Shown here: piece by piece, positions 1-7,194 of the stretch
Layout: each line of letters opens with the position of its first letter
How positions within the stretch are numbered: position 1 is the stretch's first letter
NCBI RefSeq assembly: GCF_009687865.1
Contig: NZ_BLAE01000003.1
Coordinates: 116,873-180,872 of the forward strand
DNA length: 64,000 bases
Direction of reading: 5' to 3'
Source of the DNA: Acrocarpospora macrocephala
GTDB lineage: Bacteria > Actinomycetota > Actinomycetes > Streptosporangiales > Streptosporangiaceae
Program-made: the position numbers and the translations under genes
Notes under the pieces: generated by a model
Told to the model about the DNA's origin: nothing
Database searches by the model: none
The model's input: the letters and a program-made list of their open reading frames with translations, nothing else

Positions 1-358
1 CGCTGGATCGCACGGCGTAGGCGGCTTGCTCGCCTCGCTGGGCGAGCGCGCGGGTGATCGCTGCCGCCAGATCGCCCGGGATGGCGATCCCTTCGATGGT
101 CCGGCGGATCACCGCGCTGAGCGTGCGGATCGCCTCCCGGTCATCCGGGTTCAGGCGCGACAGCTGATCGAGCCGATCGTCGATCGACGGCGCTTCCGCC
201 ATGATCCGCCGGAAGGCGGCCGTCGTCACACAAAACCCGGCCGGCACGCGGATGCCTTCGATCCGTGACAGCCCGCCCAGGTGCGCGGCCTTGCCGCCAA
301 CGACCGCGACCTGCGTCTCGTCAACCTCTTGAAGATCCAACACGTACTGCTCGATCAT
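1..358 (-). CDS. rph: Rifampin phosphotransferase, N-terminal part (cut by window start)
   Basis: This is the first 119 codons of a gene running off the left edge. The protein opens MIEQYVLDLQEVDETQ, continues VVGGKAAHLGGLSRI and GIRVPAGFCVTT, and reaches AYAVRSS at the boundary. That is the start of the PEP-synthase-like ATP-grasp domain, and it follows the known rifampin phosphotransferases more closely than housekeeping PEP synthase. Family members inactivate rifamycins by ATP-dependent phosphorylation and have a swivelling His domain, which would lie outside the window. The ATG at 358 gives the correct family N-terminus. A rifamycin-associated element lies about 320 bp upstream, which supports the assignment. 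A generic PEP/pyruvate-binding protein is the alternative. Confidence 0.82.
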   Translation of the reverse strand, partial: MIEQYVLDLQEVDETQVAVVGGKAAHLGGLSRIEGIRVPAGFCVTTAAFRRIMAEAPSIDDRLDQLSRLNPDDREAIRTLSAVIRRTIEGIAIPGDLAAAITRALAQRGEQAAYAVRSS

Positions 359-675
359 TGCGATACCTCCGAGGCAGCCGTGCTCCGTCGCACTGCACTG
401 GCCGATCGAATCACCGGCGCCTCGAGCTGTGTCGAACCCCTTGCTGGGCACGTCCTCATGCCTGGTTGGCTTCCCTCTGACGAGTCGGCCGGCCGCTGCG
501 CCCGGCCGGGCGGCGCGCACCCCCGCACCTCCGCGTCAAGCGCCCGCAACTGCACCGCCAATCTCATCAGCGGTTCGAGGTCGCCGCGTCCCCCGTACAT
601 CGACAACACACCCACGTCGTGCCCCCCATTTCCTCGTCGGTGCTGTGTCCGGCCGCCGATTCTGCGGCAAGGCCC

Positions 676-694
676 GGGTCTTGCCGCAAGCCCC
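676..694 (-). promoter_or_regulatory. Rifamycin-associated element (RAE) upstream of rph
   Basis: The minus strand reads GGGGCTTGCGGCAAGACCC. From memory, the published 19-bp RAE of actinomycete rifamycin-inactivation genes is GGGGCTTGCGGCAAGGCCC, so this copy differs at one base. A second, partial copy (TGCGGCAAGGCCC on the plus strand) abuts it at 663-675, forming a head-to-head arrangement. The element lies in the upstream region of the rifampin phosphotransferase gene. It is therefore expected to mediate rifamycin-inducible expression. Confidence 0.75.
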
Positions 695-759
695 CCTGCG
701 CGCTATACGTTAGAAACGGCAAGGAGTGAGATCTTCTTGCCTTTGCCTTTGTCGTCCGC

Positions 760-1022
760 GTCGGGCTGAGATCCTTCGACCGTGGCCCATGGTGTAGGGC
801 ACCGTGTTGTCCGGGAGCAAGTCCGCTGGCACCCAATCGACTTTTGCGCATTTGCCCGGTTCGGCGTTGGTTGGTTCACCCGTCCAGGTACGCGTAACGA
901 AGAAGAATCCCACCCGTGGGCGGCCTGAAGCGACAGCTTGCGGTGGTTCGTGCCCGGTGGTGTATTGCCGAGGACGGCCGTCGCCCGCTGTACCTCCAGG
1001 TGCCTGGAACCGGGAGGTACGC
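760..1022 (-). pseudogene. Decayed NUDIX hydrolase remnant
   Basis: On the minus strand, the frame at about 925-770 encodes RVGFFFVTRTWTGEPTNAEP followed by KCAKVDWVPADLLPDNTVPY. This is the typical C-terminal half of small actinomycete NUDIX hydrolases. The Nudix box that should precede it is not intact. A different frame at about 1020-980 holds PPGSRHLEVQRAT, which looks like an eroded PGGHLE.GE segment. Frame changes and loss of the catalytic REXXEE motif indicate a dead gene. Its 5' end overlaps the ribosome-binding region of the divergent cupin gene. Confidence 0.5.
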
Positions 1023-1030
1023 TGGCCACC

Positions 1031-1372
1031 ATGCAGATCATCAAGGGTGCGGGGGAGTGGGTGCAGCCCGCCGCCGGGGCCGCCAACGACTGGGTTGAGC
1101 AGCTCAAGGTGCCAGATCTGTCCGTTGGGACGTACTGCATTCCGGCTGGCGGGGTTGATGACCAGAGTCCGCACACCGAGGATGAGATCTACGTGGTGAC
1201 CGCAGGTCGAGCCCGGGTCGTGGCGGCGAGTGGTGAGGTGGAGGTCGGTCCTGGGGCGGTGATCTTTGTTCCGGCCGGTGAGGAACACCGCTTTGTGGAC
1301 GTCACTGAGGATCTGGCTCTGTTGGTTGTGTTCGGGCCGGCCTATGGCTCGCGCACTGGGTCCCTGGCCTGA
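1031..1372 (+). CDS. Small single-domain cupin protein
   Basis: The 113-residue protein has one cupin_2 barrel. Motif 1 appears as SPHTEDEIYVVTAGRARV (about residues 48-65) and motif 2 as PGAVIFVPAGEEHRF (about residues 74-88). H and E of motif 1 and the late H of motif 2 could bind a metal. The ATG at 1031 follows GGGAGG at 1012-1017, a rather long spacing. Upstream in-frame starts would only add residues unlike any cupin N-terminus. Substrate and partners are unknown: its neighbours are a NUDIX remnant and, converging from the right, an ABC exporter gene. It could be a dioxygenase, an isomerase or a small-molecule-binding protein. Confidence 0.7.
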   Translation: MQIIKGAGEWVQPAAGAANDWVEQLKVPDLSVGTYCIPAGGVDDQSPHTEDEIYVVTAGRARVVAASGEVEVGPGAVIFVPAGEEHRFVDVTEDLALLVVFGPAYGSRTGSLA

Positions 1373-1406
1373 TGCCTCAGAGCGCTCCCGGTGACTGTCG
1401 GAGGGG

Positions 1407-3236
1407 TTAGGCGCGGGTGACGATCGGGTCGTGGTAGCCGGATGCCTGGAGTCTGAACAGGCGGGCGTAGAGGCCGTTTTGGGTCATGAGTTCGTCGTGG
1501 CGGCCGATCTCGGCGAATACGCCGTCCTGGAGGACGGCGAGCGTGTCGGCGTGCCGGATGGAGCCGAGTCGGTGGGAGACGAGCACACTTGTCTGGCCGG
1601 TTCGCAGGGTCGCTATGCGTGTGTGGACCTCGTGTTCCGCCTCCGCGTCGAGGCCGGAACTCGGCTCGTCGAGGATCAGGAGATCGCTGTCACGGCGGAG
1701 CATCGCGCGAGCGAGCGCCACCCGCTGCCATTGCCCCCCGGAAAGGAATATCCCGGTGGTGTCGCCATCTTGGTCGGGCTCGTCGATGAACAGTCGAGTC
1801 AGGAGGGTTTCGTAGCCGCGGGGTAGGGAGTGCAGCGTTTCGTCGATTCCCGCATCGTGAGCGGCGGTTTTGATGGCGATTGTGTCCTTCATGAGTTCGA
1901 GCCGCCCGATCGCGATGTTCTCCCGTGCTGACATGTCGTACGCCATGAAGTCCTGGAAGACGGCGCCTATTCTGGCTCTGAGCTCCGCAGGCTCGAAGTC
2001 CCTCAGATCGATTCCGTCCCAGGTGATACGACCTGCGCTCGGATCGTACATACGGGTCAGGAGCTTCACTATCGTGCTCTTTCCCGCGCCGTTCAGGCCC
2101 ACCAGCCCCATCGACGTCCCGGCCGGAATCTCAAGGCGCGCGCCACGGAGAATCCAGGGATGAGCTTCGCTGTAGCGGAACCAGACATCGTGCAGCGTGA
2201 TGCCCTGGGACAGGGAAGGGACGAGTGCGGGGTGGGGTGCCACGACGAGATCTGGTTCTGTGCTCTCGATGGCTACGAAACTCCTGAACAACGCGATCTG
2301 CTCATGGGTTCGCGCCATTTGGCCGATGAGCCCGGCGAGTTGACTCTGCATCCCTCCCACGGCGGCGATGAACATTGAAATGTCGCCGACCAGCAGGGCA
2401 CCGTCATGAGCGCGGATGATGGTCCAGACCAGACCGCTTCCCGCGATCAGTGCCGCCAGGCCGCCAAGCGCGAGCTGGGTTACGAGATCACGCCGATCCA
2501 ACGTCCGGTTCTCGGCATTCGCCGCCTGTCGCTCGGAGACCATCCGGGTATGCAGGAAGGAGCCGATGCCGAACAGCCGGACCTCTTTCGCGGCCTGGCC
2601 GTCGGTCATCAACTGGGCGTAGAAGATCTCCCGTCGTTCGAGCGGACCTAGTCTCATGTGCATGGCGACCCGGCGCCGGGAAAGTGAAATCTCCGCCAGC
2701 AGGGTCGGCACCACACTGATCAGGATCACACCGGCCATGATCGGGCTGAGGGAGAACAGGGATCCGACGAAACCCGCGATGCCCAGGGTCGCTCCGGCGA
2801 TGGCCAGAAACCCGGAGAGGATCTGGCTGGGGGTGCGACCGCCCATGGTCTGGGCCAGCTGCAGTTGGTTGAGAAAGGCGGGATCTTCGAAATGCGCGAG
2901 TCCGGGCAGCCGGTTGAGTGCGACGTACAGCCTGCTCTGCGCCTTCAGCGCGATCAATCTGTCCAACTCTGACTGGCAGTAGCGCGCACCCTCCGCCAGT
3001 GCCTTCGAGACCAGCCCCAGCGTCGCGAGCAGGCTCGCGAGAACGAGCAGCGTTCTCGCTGGAAGGTTCATCACGATGGCGTCCAGAATGAATTTGGTCA
3101 GCCATGCGACGGTGACGGGTACCGCGGCGGTGGTCACGGCGATGAGCACCGCCAGGACGACGAGCCGTGCCCTCGCCTGCCAGGCCAAGGAGAATGCCCT
3201 GGCGGTCGTGTGGACGCTGTCTCGTATTGATTTCAT
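1407..3236 (-). CDS. ABC exporter, fused membrane and ATP-binding domains
   Basis: This 609-residue half-transporter has an N-terminal membrane domain of about six helices (residues 1-310) and a C-terminal nucleotide-binding domain. The latter shows Walker A GLNGAGKST (about 380-388), the signature LSGGQWQRVALARA, Walker B LLILDEPSSGLD and the switch SHRL. There is no N-terminal C39 peptidase domain, so any leader removal must be done by another protein. It is the last gene of the operon beginning at 5189, 48 bp after the MauE-like gene. In that context it most likely exports the Cys/Tyr-rich peptide or its mature product. It probably acts as a homodimer, since no second half-transporter is encoded nearby. 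Confidence 0.85.
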   Translation of the reverse strand: MKSIRDSVHTTARAFSLAWQARARLVVLAVLIAVTTAAVPVTVAWLTKFILDAIVMNLPARTLLVLASLLATLGLVSKALAEGARYCQSELDRLIALKAQSRLYVALNRLPGLAHFEDPAFLNQLQLAQTMGGRTPSQILSGFLAIAGATLGIAGFVGSLFSLSPIMAGVILISVVPTLLAEISLSRRRVAMHMRLGPLERREIFYAQLMTDGQAAKEVRLFGIGSFLHTRMVSERQAANAENRTLDRRDLVTQLALGGLAALIAGSGLVWTIIRAHDGALLVGDISMFIAAVGGMQSQLAGLIGQMARTHEQIALFRSFVAIESTEPDLVVAPHPALVPSLSQGITLHDVWFRYSEAHPWILRGARLEIPAGTSMGLVGLNGAGKSTIVKLLTRMYDPSAGRITWDGIDLRDFEPAELRARIGAVFQDFMAYDMSARENIAIGRLELMKDTIAIKTAAHDAGIDETLHSLPRGYETLLTRLFIDEPDQDGDTTGIFLSGGQWQRVALARAMLRRDSDLLILDEPSSGLDAEAEHEVHTRIATLRTGQTSVLVSHRLGSIRHADTLAVLQDGVFAEIGRHDELMTQNGLYARLFRLQASGYHDPIVTRA

Positions 3237-3284
3237 GGAAATCTGACATCCAAACCATGCCGGGAAATGGCGGGACCCGCTCGT

Positions 3285-3806
3285 TTAGGCGAAGAGATCT
3301 ACCAGGTCGTCCATCAGGATGACCAGAAGCGACAGGACCAATCCCGCGACGATGGTGATTCCTGTTTCCGTGGTCCAAGAGCTGACCCCGACGTCGGCGC
3401 TGAGCATACCGACGACAGCTGCGGCCGCAAGTAAGGTATTGCGCACGATGTGCCGGGCGGAAAATTCCGACGCTTGTCGCCCAAAACAGTTGCAGGCCAC
3501 GGAGCTGCCTCGACGAATCACGGTGATAATCGCCAGACTGAATGCCACGCAGAGTACGGCGGAAAGGGCGAAGGCGTACACGAGCAGAGCCGAGCTCGTC
3601 AGCAGGCCTATCGGTATCGACAGAGCGGCGACCAGCTCGGCAGTTACTATCAGGATTGCGACACTCGGTACGGCCCCGATGGGCAGGAGCCGCATTTCAC
3701 GGACCGAGTCCGTGAACGATGAGAAGTGGAAGATCTTCCCGACGCTCGAGGTAAGGAAGACGGCGACGAGTAGAGTTCCGCTGAACAAGAGTGCATGGTC
3801 TGCCAT
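3285..3806 (-). CDS. MauE/DoxX-family redox-associated membrane protein
   Basis: The 173-residue integral membrane protein has about four hydrophobic segments and a CNCFG motif (Cys105, Cys107) after the third. MauE proteins are known as partners of the thioredoxin-like MauD in forming disulfides in the methylamine dehydrogenase small subunit. No mau structural genes are present here. A TlpA-like redoxin lies two genes upstream and a six-Cys peptide starts the operon. The inferred job is passing electrons from cysteine oxidation into the membrane. The family call is firm from topology and motif; the target is an inference. Confidence 0.75.
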   Translation of the reverse strand: MADHALLFSGTLLVAVFLTSSVGKIFHFSSFTDSVREMRLLPIGAVPSVAILIVTAELVAALSIPIGLLTSSALLVYAFALSAVLCVAFSLAIITVIRRGSSVACNCFGRQASEFSARHIVRNTLLAAAAVVGMLSADVGVSSWTTETGITIVAGLVLSLLVILMDDLVDLFA

Positions 3807-3876
3807 CTAGCCGTCACCCACAACAGTCAGAGGGCCTGGGCCACCGGGAAACAGGCGCCGAGGTTCCATTGAGACG

Positions 3877-4269
3877 CTATATTATCAGCCGCCGTATCAT
3901 TCGCCCCACTACTCGGTCCATCGGAACGAACCCGAAATGACGCGAATCCATACTGGACGGCAGGTTGTCGCCGAGAACGAACACATGGTTCGGTGGCACC
4001 GTTTCCAGCCCGCCCGGGAATCGGTCACCGGAAACAGCCGCGATCCGCTTGATAAGTTGCCCCGGCGAGTCAGGACGCGTGATCACCACAACGTCCCCGC
4101 GCGCATAATGTGACGGACGGCGCGCGATAATGACTCTGTCGCCCGCGTTCAGATGCGGGTGCATGCTCGGCCCATGAACATGCACGACGCCGAACTTCCG
4201 GCGCAGCACGCCAAAGGCAAAAGCTAGACAGAGCGCCACCGAGACAAGGGCTATGTAAGCGAATTCCAT
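3877..4269 (-). CDS. S26-family signal peptidase (type I)
   Basis: The protein is 130 residues if started at the ATG at 4269. It has one N-terminal membrane helix (residues 3-22) and all S26A boxes: GPSMHP with nucleophile Ser35, GDVVVI, LIKRI with general base Lys74, and GDN..SSMDSR at 100-110. It is much shorter than housekeeping LepB and resembles the compact S26 peptidases of actinomycete accessory operons. Upstream in-frame codons would add a low-complexity extension with no helix. It sits between the redoxin and MauE-like genes. The likely substrate is the operon's precursor peptide, whose DAAAS segment could be a cleavage site. Confidence 0.82.
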   Translation of the reverse strand: MEFAYIALVSVALCLAFAFGVLRRKFGVVHVHGPSMHPHLNAGDRVIIARRPSHYARGDVVVITRPDSPGQLIKRIAAVSGDRFPGGLETVPPNHVFVLGDNLPSSMDSRHFGFVPMDRVVGRMIRRLII

Positions 4270-4300
4270 GGCAAGCAACCCCGGTCGAGCAGATAGGCGG

Positions 4301-4825
4301 TTACGCGGGTATGGTGATTCTTGAGTCCGGGCCGATCTCCGAACTGGTCGCGAGCACGTTCCCGACCCCCACGGTGACGAAGACAGGAACTCCGATGACA
4401 CCGAACGCCTTGGCCACGGGCCCATTCGGCGCTTCGACGAGAACCGGGCCCAGCGCCTCCAATGTGGCCATGACATCCCCGCCATAGGCGCCGGAGAGTA
4501 CGGACACGACTGTCCCCTTGTTCATGGCCGCGTAGGAGATGAAAGCCGGCATGGCCTCCTGGCAAGGTTCGCAGCCCGGCGAGAGGAAGGCGAACACCGT
4601 ACCGAATTCGAGGGTGTTACGACTAACCGTCACCCCCTGTGTACTCGTGGCCACAAACCCGCCTATAGGAGTTCCCGGCGATGAGCTCAGTTGGGGGTCC
4701 CTAGCCGGGACGGGCATCACTCCTGCACCCCGCCCAACCTTTCGTGCGATACCTAGGGTGAACACCAGGTTGAGCAGAGTCAGACATAACGTCAGTATTA
4801 GCAGACTTACCTGGAGTACGATCAC
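4301..4825 (-). CDS. Membrane-anchored TlpA/MauD-like thioredoxin-fold protein
   Basis: The 174-residue protein begins with a membrane helix (residues 2-27) and continues with a thioredoxin-fold domain carrying CEPC (Cys85, Cys88) in SPGCEPCQEAMP and a probable cis-proline at GVPVFV (Pro147). The GTG at 4825 is preferred because it overlaps the preceding stop as GTGA and follows GGAG at suitable spacing. An ATG at 4888 in the same frame would add 21 residues inside the upstream gene. The domain should face the outside and handle disulfides, with the MauE-like protein as redox partner. Function in peptide maturation is inferred from the operon. Confidence 0.78.
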   Translation of the reverse strand: MIVLQVSLLILTLCLTLLNLVFTLGIARKVGRGAGVMPVPARDPQLSSSPGTPIGGFVATSTQGVTVSRNTLEFGTVFAFLSPGCEPCQEAMPAFISYAAMNKGTVVSVLSGAYGGDVMATLEALGPVLVEAPNGPVAKAFGVIGVPVFVTVGVGNVLATSSEIGPDSRITIPA

Positions 4826-4983
4826 AATTCGGCTCCGGATAGAAGATGGAGCGGGTGGAGATTTCCGGACACCGGCACCGCAATCCATATCAGCATCACG
4901 ATGCCGGAGATTCCAGCGATCAGATCACCCCACGAGAAGCCGACCGAATTGCGATCGAAGCAGCTCTCTGGGATGATCGGCAT
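4822..4983 (-). CDS. 53-residue single-helix protein, translationally coupled
   Basis: This small frame starts at an ATG inside the stop of the precursor gene (TAATG at 4985-4981). It ends in TGA overlapping the GTG start of the redoxin. The product starts MPIIPESCFDRNS and has one hydrophobic helix, LIAGISGIVMLIWIAVPV (about residues 21-38), and one Cys. I recognise no family. The double stop-start coupling argues that it is translated. It could be a second substrate, an immunity peptide or a small membrane subunit. Ordinary gene finding may miss it because the longer redoxin frame covers part of it. Confidence 0.55.
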   Translation of the reverse strand: MPIIPESCFDRNSVGFSWGDLIAGISGIVMLIWIAVPVSGNLHPLHLLSGAEL

Positions 4984-5189
4984 TAGCAGCTACCGCAGCC
5001 GTAGTCGGTGCTCTGGTAGTAATAGCCACCGCCGCTGGGGTAACACTTGTAGGTGACCACTAACCTCGAGTAGCTCGACGAGCAGTAGTAACAGGCGCGA
5101 CTGTAAACGGTACAGCTGGCCGCCGCGTCGGATTCCGGAAGAACTGCCGACAGCAGTTCATCTCTGAAACGAGCCAAATAGCGCTTCAC
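4983..5189 (-). CDS. Candidate precursor peptide, Cys- and Tyr-rich, 68 residues
   Basis: The GTG at 5189 follows AAGGAAG about 10 bases upstream. The first 25 residues form a charged, amphipathic leader (MKRYLARFRDELLSAVLPES, then DAAAS). The remaining 43 residues hold six cysteines (26, 33, 36, 49, 65, 68) in CYYC and a terminal CGSC, plus ten tyrosines and a GGG run. The leader is not a classical hydrophobic signal peptide. The following genes encode a redoxin, S26 peptidase, MauE-like protein and ABC exporter. A disulfide-rich secreted peptide, perhaps a bacteriocin-like RiPP, is therefore the best reading. I know no named family with this Cys pattern. Confidence 0.65.
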   Translation of the reverse strand: MKRYLARFRDELLSAVLPESDAAASCTVYSRACYYCSSSYSRLVVTYKCYPSGGGYYYQSTDYGCGSC

Positions 5190-5400
5190 CGGATGATCGC
5201 TTCCTTTCTGATTGAGCCGTGCCGGGCCGAAAGAATCAGTTGAACCACGCGCCTTTCCGCTTCGCCCTACCACTGGGGCGAAGCCGGGGGCGGCTCAGAT
5301 CGAGCATCGGACAGGCCGGTATAGGCGAGGTATATGCCCTGGTAGAACACGCTTTATCGTCTGTTGAGAGCCCTCCAGGTGCGCGTCGCCATCGTCGCTC

Positions 5401-5666
5401 GGTGGTCGGCGCTGGCGTGGTGTTCGGAGCGGTCCTGGCCTCGCGCATCGCCGACTTCTTGGCCCCGAGGCCGTAAGGCGGCACCGTTCCGGCGTTCCCG
5501 ACCCTGACCGCCCGGAACATGAGGTGCTTGACCTGGTGGCCGCCTGTCGAACAGCCAGAGCGCCGCACGGTTGTTCTTGTCCCAGAAGACCGTGTGTAAC
5601 TATGTGTACTCGGTGCTCAACAAGCTCCAGACCGCCGACCGGGCGGAAGCGATCATCCGCGCTTGA
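5401..5666 (+). pseudogene. Broken LuxR/NarL-type response regulator, C-terminal remnant
   Basis: Three pieces in different frames line up with the end of a NarL-type regulator. They are a linker-like VVFGAVLASRIADFLAPRP up to an in-frame stop at 5474, then FPTLTAR and EHEVLDLVAA across a frame change near 5515. Last comes LFLSQKTVCNYVYSVLNKLQ with ADRAEAIIRA and stop TGA at 5664. The last block is a nearly complete DNA-recognition HTH. The receiver domain is missing and the frame is broken, so this is a pseudogene. Confidence 0.7.
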
Positions 5667-6072
5667 GACGCCGGCCTCGGCCGCTGATGGCGTGAACTGG
5701 GTTATGAGTGCTGCTGGTCTCGTGCGGACAGCAGGTTCACGGGCGGTGTCTAGCCGCTTGATCGTCGTATCCGGGCCGCAGCTTTCGACTGCTGCATGCC
5801 GCGCGTTGATCGGGACAGAGGCTGATCCGCCGAAGTGAGCGGCGGCGTCGTGACGCCGGGGTCGTTGGGCCACGGGTCCCACTCTGATCATTCACCTGCT
5901 GTCGATCATCCATTGCTGGCACTCTCGCAATGTGCTGGCGAACTTACCCCCTGTAGCAGCCAGAACTAGACAAAGATTCACCTGACCGCTGAGTCATACG
6001 TGTGTTCGAATGCGTGACTAGGGTATGAACCGAAGGTAGTTTTATGACGGATCCACTGCTGGGAGGGGAGGG
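5667..6072. other. Intergenic stretch without a recognised gene
   Basis: No frame here reads as a protein family and no RNA gene was recognised. The last 80 bases before 6073 are more AT-rich. They contain an imperfect inverted repeat (AGTCATACG ... CGTGACT, about 5992-6021) close to a TAGGGT-like -10 hexamer. This could be the autoregulated promoter of the toxin-antitoxin pair. A strong Shine-Dalgarno sequence (GGGAGGGGAGGG) ends the stretch. Confidence 0.3.
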
Positions 6073-6747
6073 ATGAGCGTGGCTGCTGCTTTTGAGCCTG
6101 CTGACGCTCAGCTCAAAGATGCCCTCCTTGCCCTGCTCAAGGTTGCCAAAGAGCAAGGGCGACGTGTCACCCTCACTCGCATGAAAGCGGCGAAGTTGCT
6201 CTACCTGGCCGACCTGGCTGCGGTGAGTGACGGGATGCCGCCCATCAGTGGTGCGAGCTGGAAGTGGCACGACTACGGGCCCTTCGACTACGCGTTGTAC
6301 GACGTGGAAGATCAGCTTCTTTGGTCTAACAAGATGAATCGGCAGGACGGGCGGATCCTCCAGGCAATGCACGGTTCCGTCGTTCTCAGCCTGGCCGACG
6401 ATGTCAAGCAGGTGGAGGATCCTCTTCCGCCGGGCGCGATGGGTATCCTGCGGAGGATTGTGGTCGAGCATGGGGCCAAGAACGCCACCACGCTCAAGGA
6501 TCTGTCATATGCGACCCCGCCGATGGCCGAAGCACAGGCAGGCGGACAACGTGGCGTCGTGCTTAACCTCGACCGCGCGCGCGAGGCCAAGAAGGTCCGG
6601 GCATTGATTGAGCGCCACCGCGCCCTTCTCCAGGACCAAGGCGTCGACCAGGATGACCCGGGCGTGGCCGCCGAGCTGATCGCCGAGCAGACAGAATTTG
6701 ATGAGCTTCGCCGTCGCGCCAACACCAAGGAGCTCGGAGACGAATGA
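6073..6747 (+). CDS. Panacea-domain (DUF4065/SocA-like) antitoxin
   Basis: The 224-residue protein carries the Panacea/SocA-like fold, seen in KAAKLLYLADLAAV and the segment ISGASWKWHDYGPFDYALYD (about residues 38-85). Panacea proteins are known as antitoxins paired with many unrelated toxins. The C-terminal third (EAKKVRALIERHRALLQ onward) is helical and charged. The gene has a strong GGGAGGGGAGGG ribosome site. Its stop overlaps the start of a MazF/PemK-like toxin gene (ATGA at 6744-6747), as expected for co-translated antitoxin-toxin pairs. Confidence 0.75.
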   Translation: MSVAAAFEPADAQLKDALLALLKVAKEQGRRVTLTRMKAAKLLYLADLAAVSDGMPPISGASWKWHDYGPFDYALYDVEDQLLWSNKMNRQDGRILQAMHGSVVLSLADDVKQVEDPLPPGAMGILRRIVVEHGAKNATTLKDLSYATPPMAEAQAGGQRGVVLNLDRAREAKKVRALIERHRALLQDQGVDQDDPGVAAELIAEQTEFDELRRRANTKELGDE

Positions 6748-7115
6748 TTGCCGCTATCCGCAGGGGTAGCGTCTTTCTCGTCAACGACACCGTGTTGACG
6801 CTGCCCCCCAACGACGGCCGCCAGTATCATCAGCAACGCCATGTGGTGGTGATGAGTGGGAACCTCAGGAATTCCGATCCCAACTGGCCGACCGTGCTGG
6901 TTGTCCCTACGTCCACGCAGGGCAAACTGGCCACCGCCTACTGCGTCAAGCTGGACAAGGGTGTAGGGAACCTCCCCAAGTCCTGCTGGGCGCGGGCCAC
7001 GATGCCCCAACCCATCCTGAAAGAGGATTTACGGGACCGTGCCGGTGACCTGCCTCTTCCGTACGTCGATTTGATCGTCAACGGGATGCTCAACTACATG
7101 GGCCTGTTGGATTGA
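6744..7115 (+). CDS. MazF/PemK-like toxin
   Basis: This 123-residue protein starts IAAIRRGSVFLVNDTVLTLP and continues HVVVMSGNLRN, WPTVLVVPTSTQGKL and CWARATMPQPILKEDL. That is the order of beta strands in MazF/PemK endoribonucleases, including the serine/threonine-rich VVPTST strand and the late QP.I/KEDL region. The canonical early motif (RG.V...D) is altered to RRGSVFLVNDT, so activity is not certain. It overlaps the antitoxin gene by four bases. If active it would cleave mRNA until neutralised. Confidence 0.7.
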   Translation: MIAAIRRGSVFLVNDTVLTLPPNDGRQYHQQRHVVVMSGNLRNSDPNWPTVLVVPTSTQGKLATAYCVKLDKGVGNLPKSCWARATMPQPILKEDLRDRAGDLPLPYVDLIVNGMLNYMGLLD

Positions 7116-7140
7116 CCCCGAGGGCCACACAGAGAATGTC

Positions 7141-7162
7141 CCCGTTCTCCGAAGAGAGCGGG
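7141..7162. terminator. Bidirectional hairpin between toxin and NRPS genes
   Basis: CCCGTTCTC (7141-7149) pairs with GAGAGCGGG (7154-7162), with one G-T pair, around a CGAA tetraloop. CATTTT follows on the plus strand. It lies between the convergent toxin gene (ends 7115) and the last NRPS gene (ends 7195), and could serve both. Confidence 0.6.
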
Positions 7163-7194
7163 CATTTTGGTTGAGTGGTCCGTCGGAGCCTGCG

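Noticed and set aside
1373-1406. AGAGCGCTCCC resembling half of a CelR box
   Set aside because: Only one arm matches, and it lies between the convergent ends of the cupin and ABC genes, not in a promoter.
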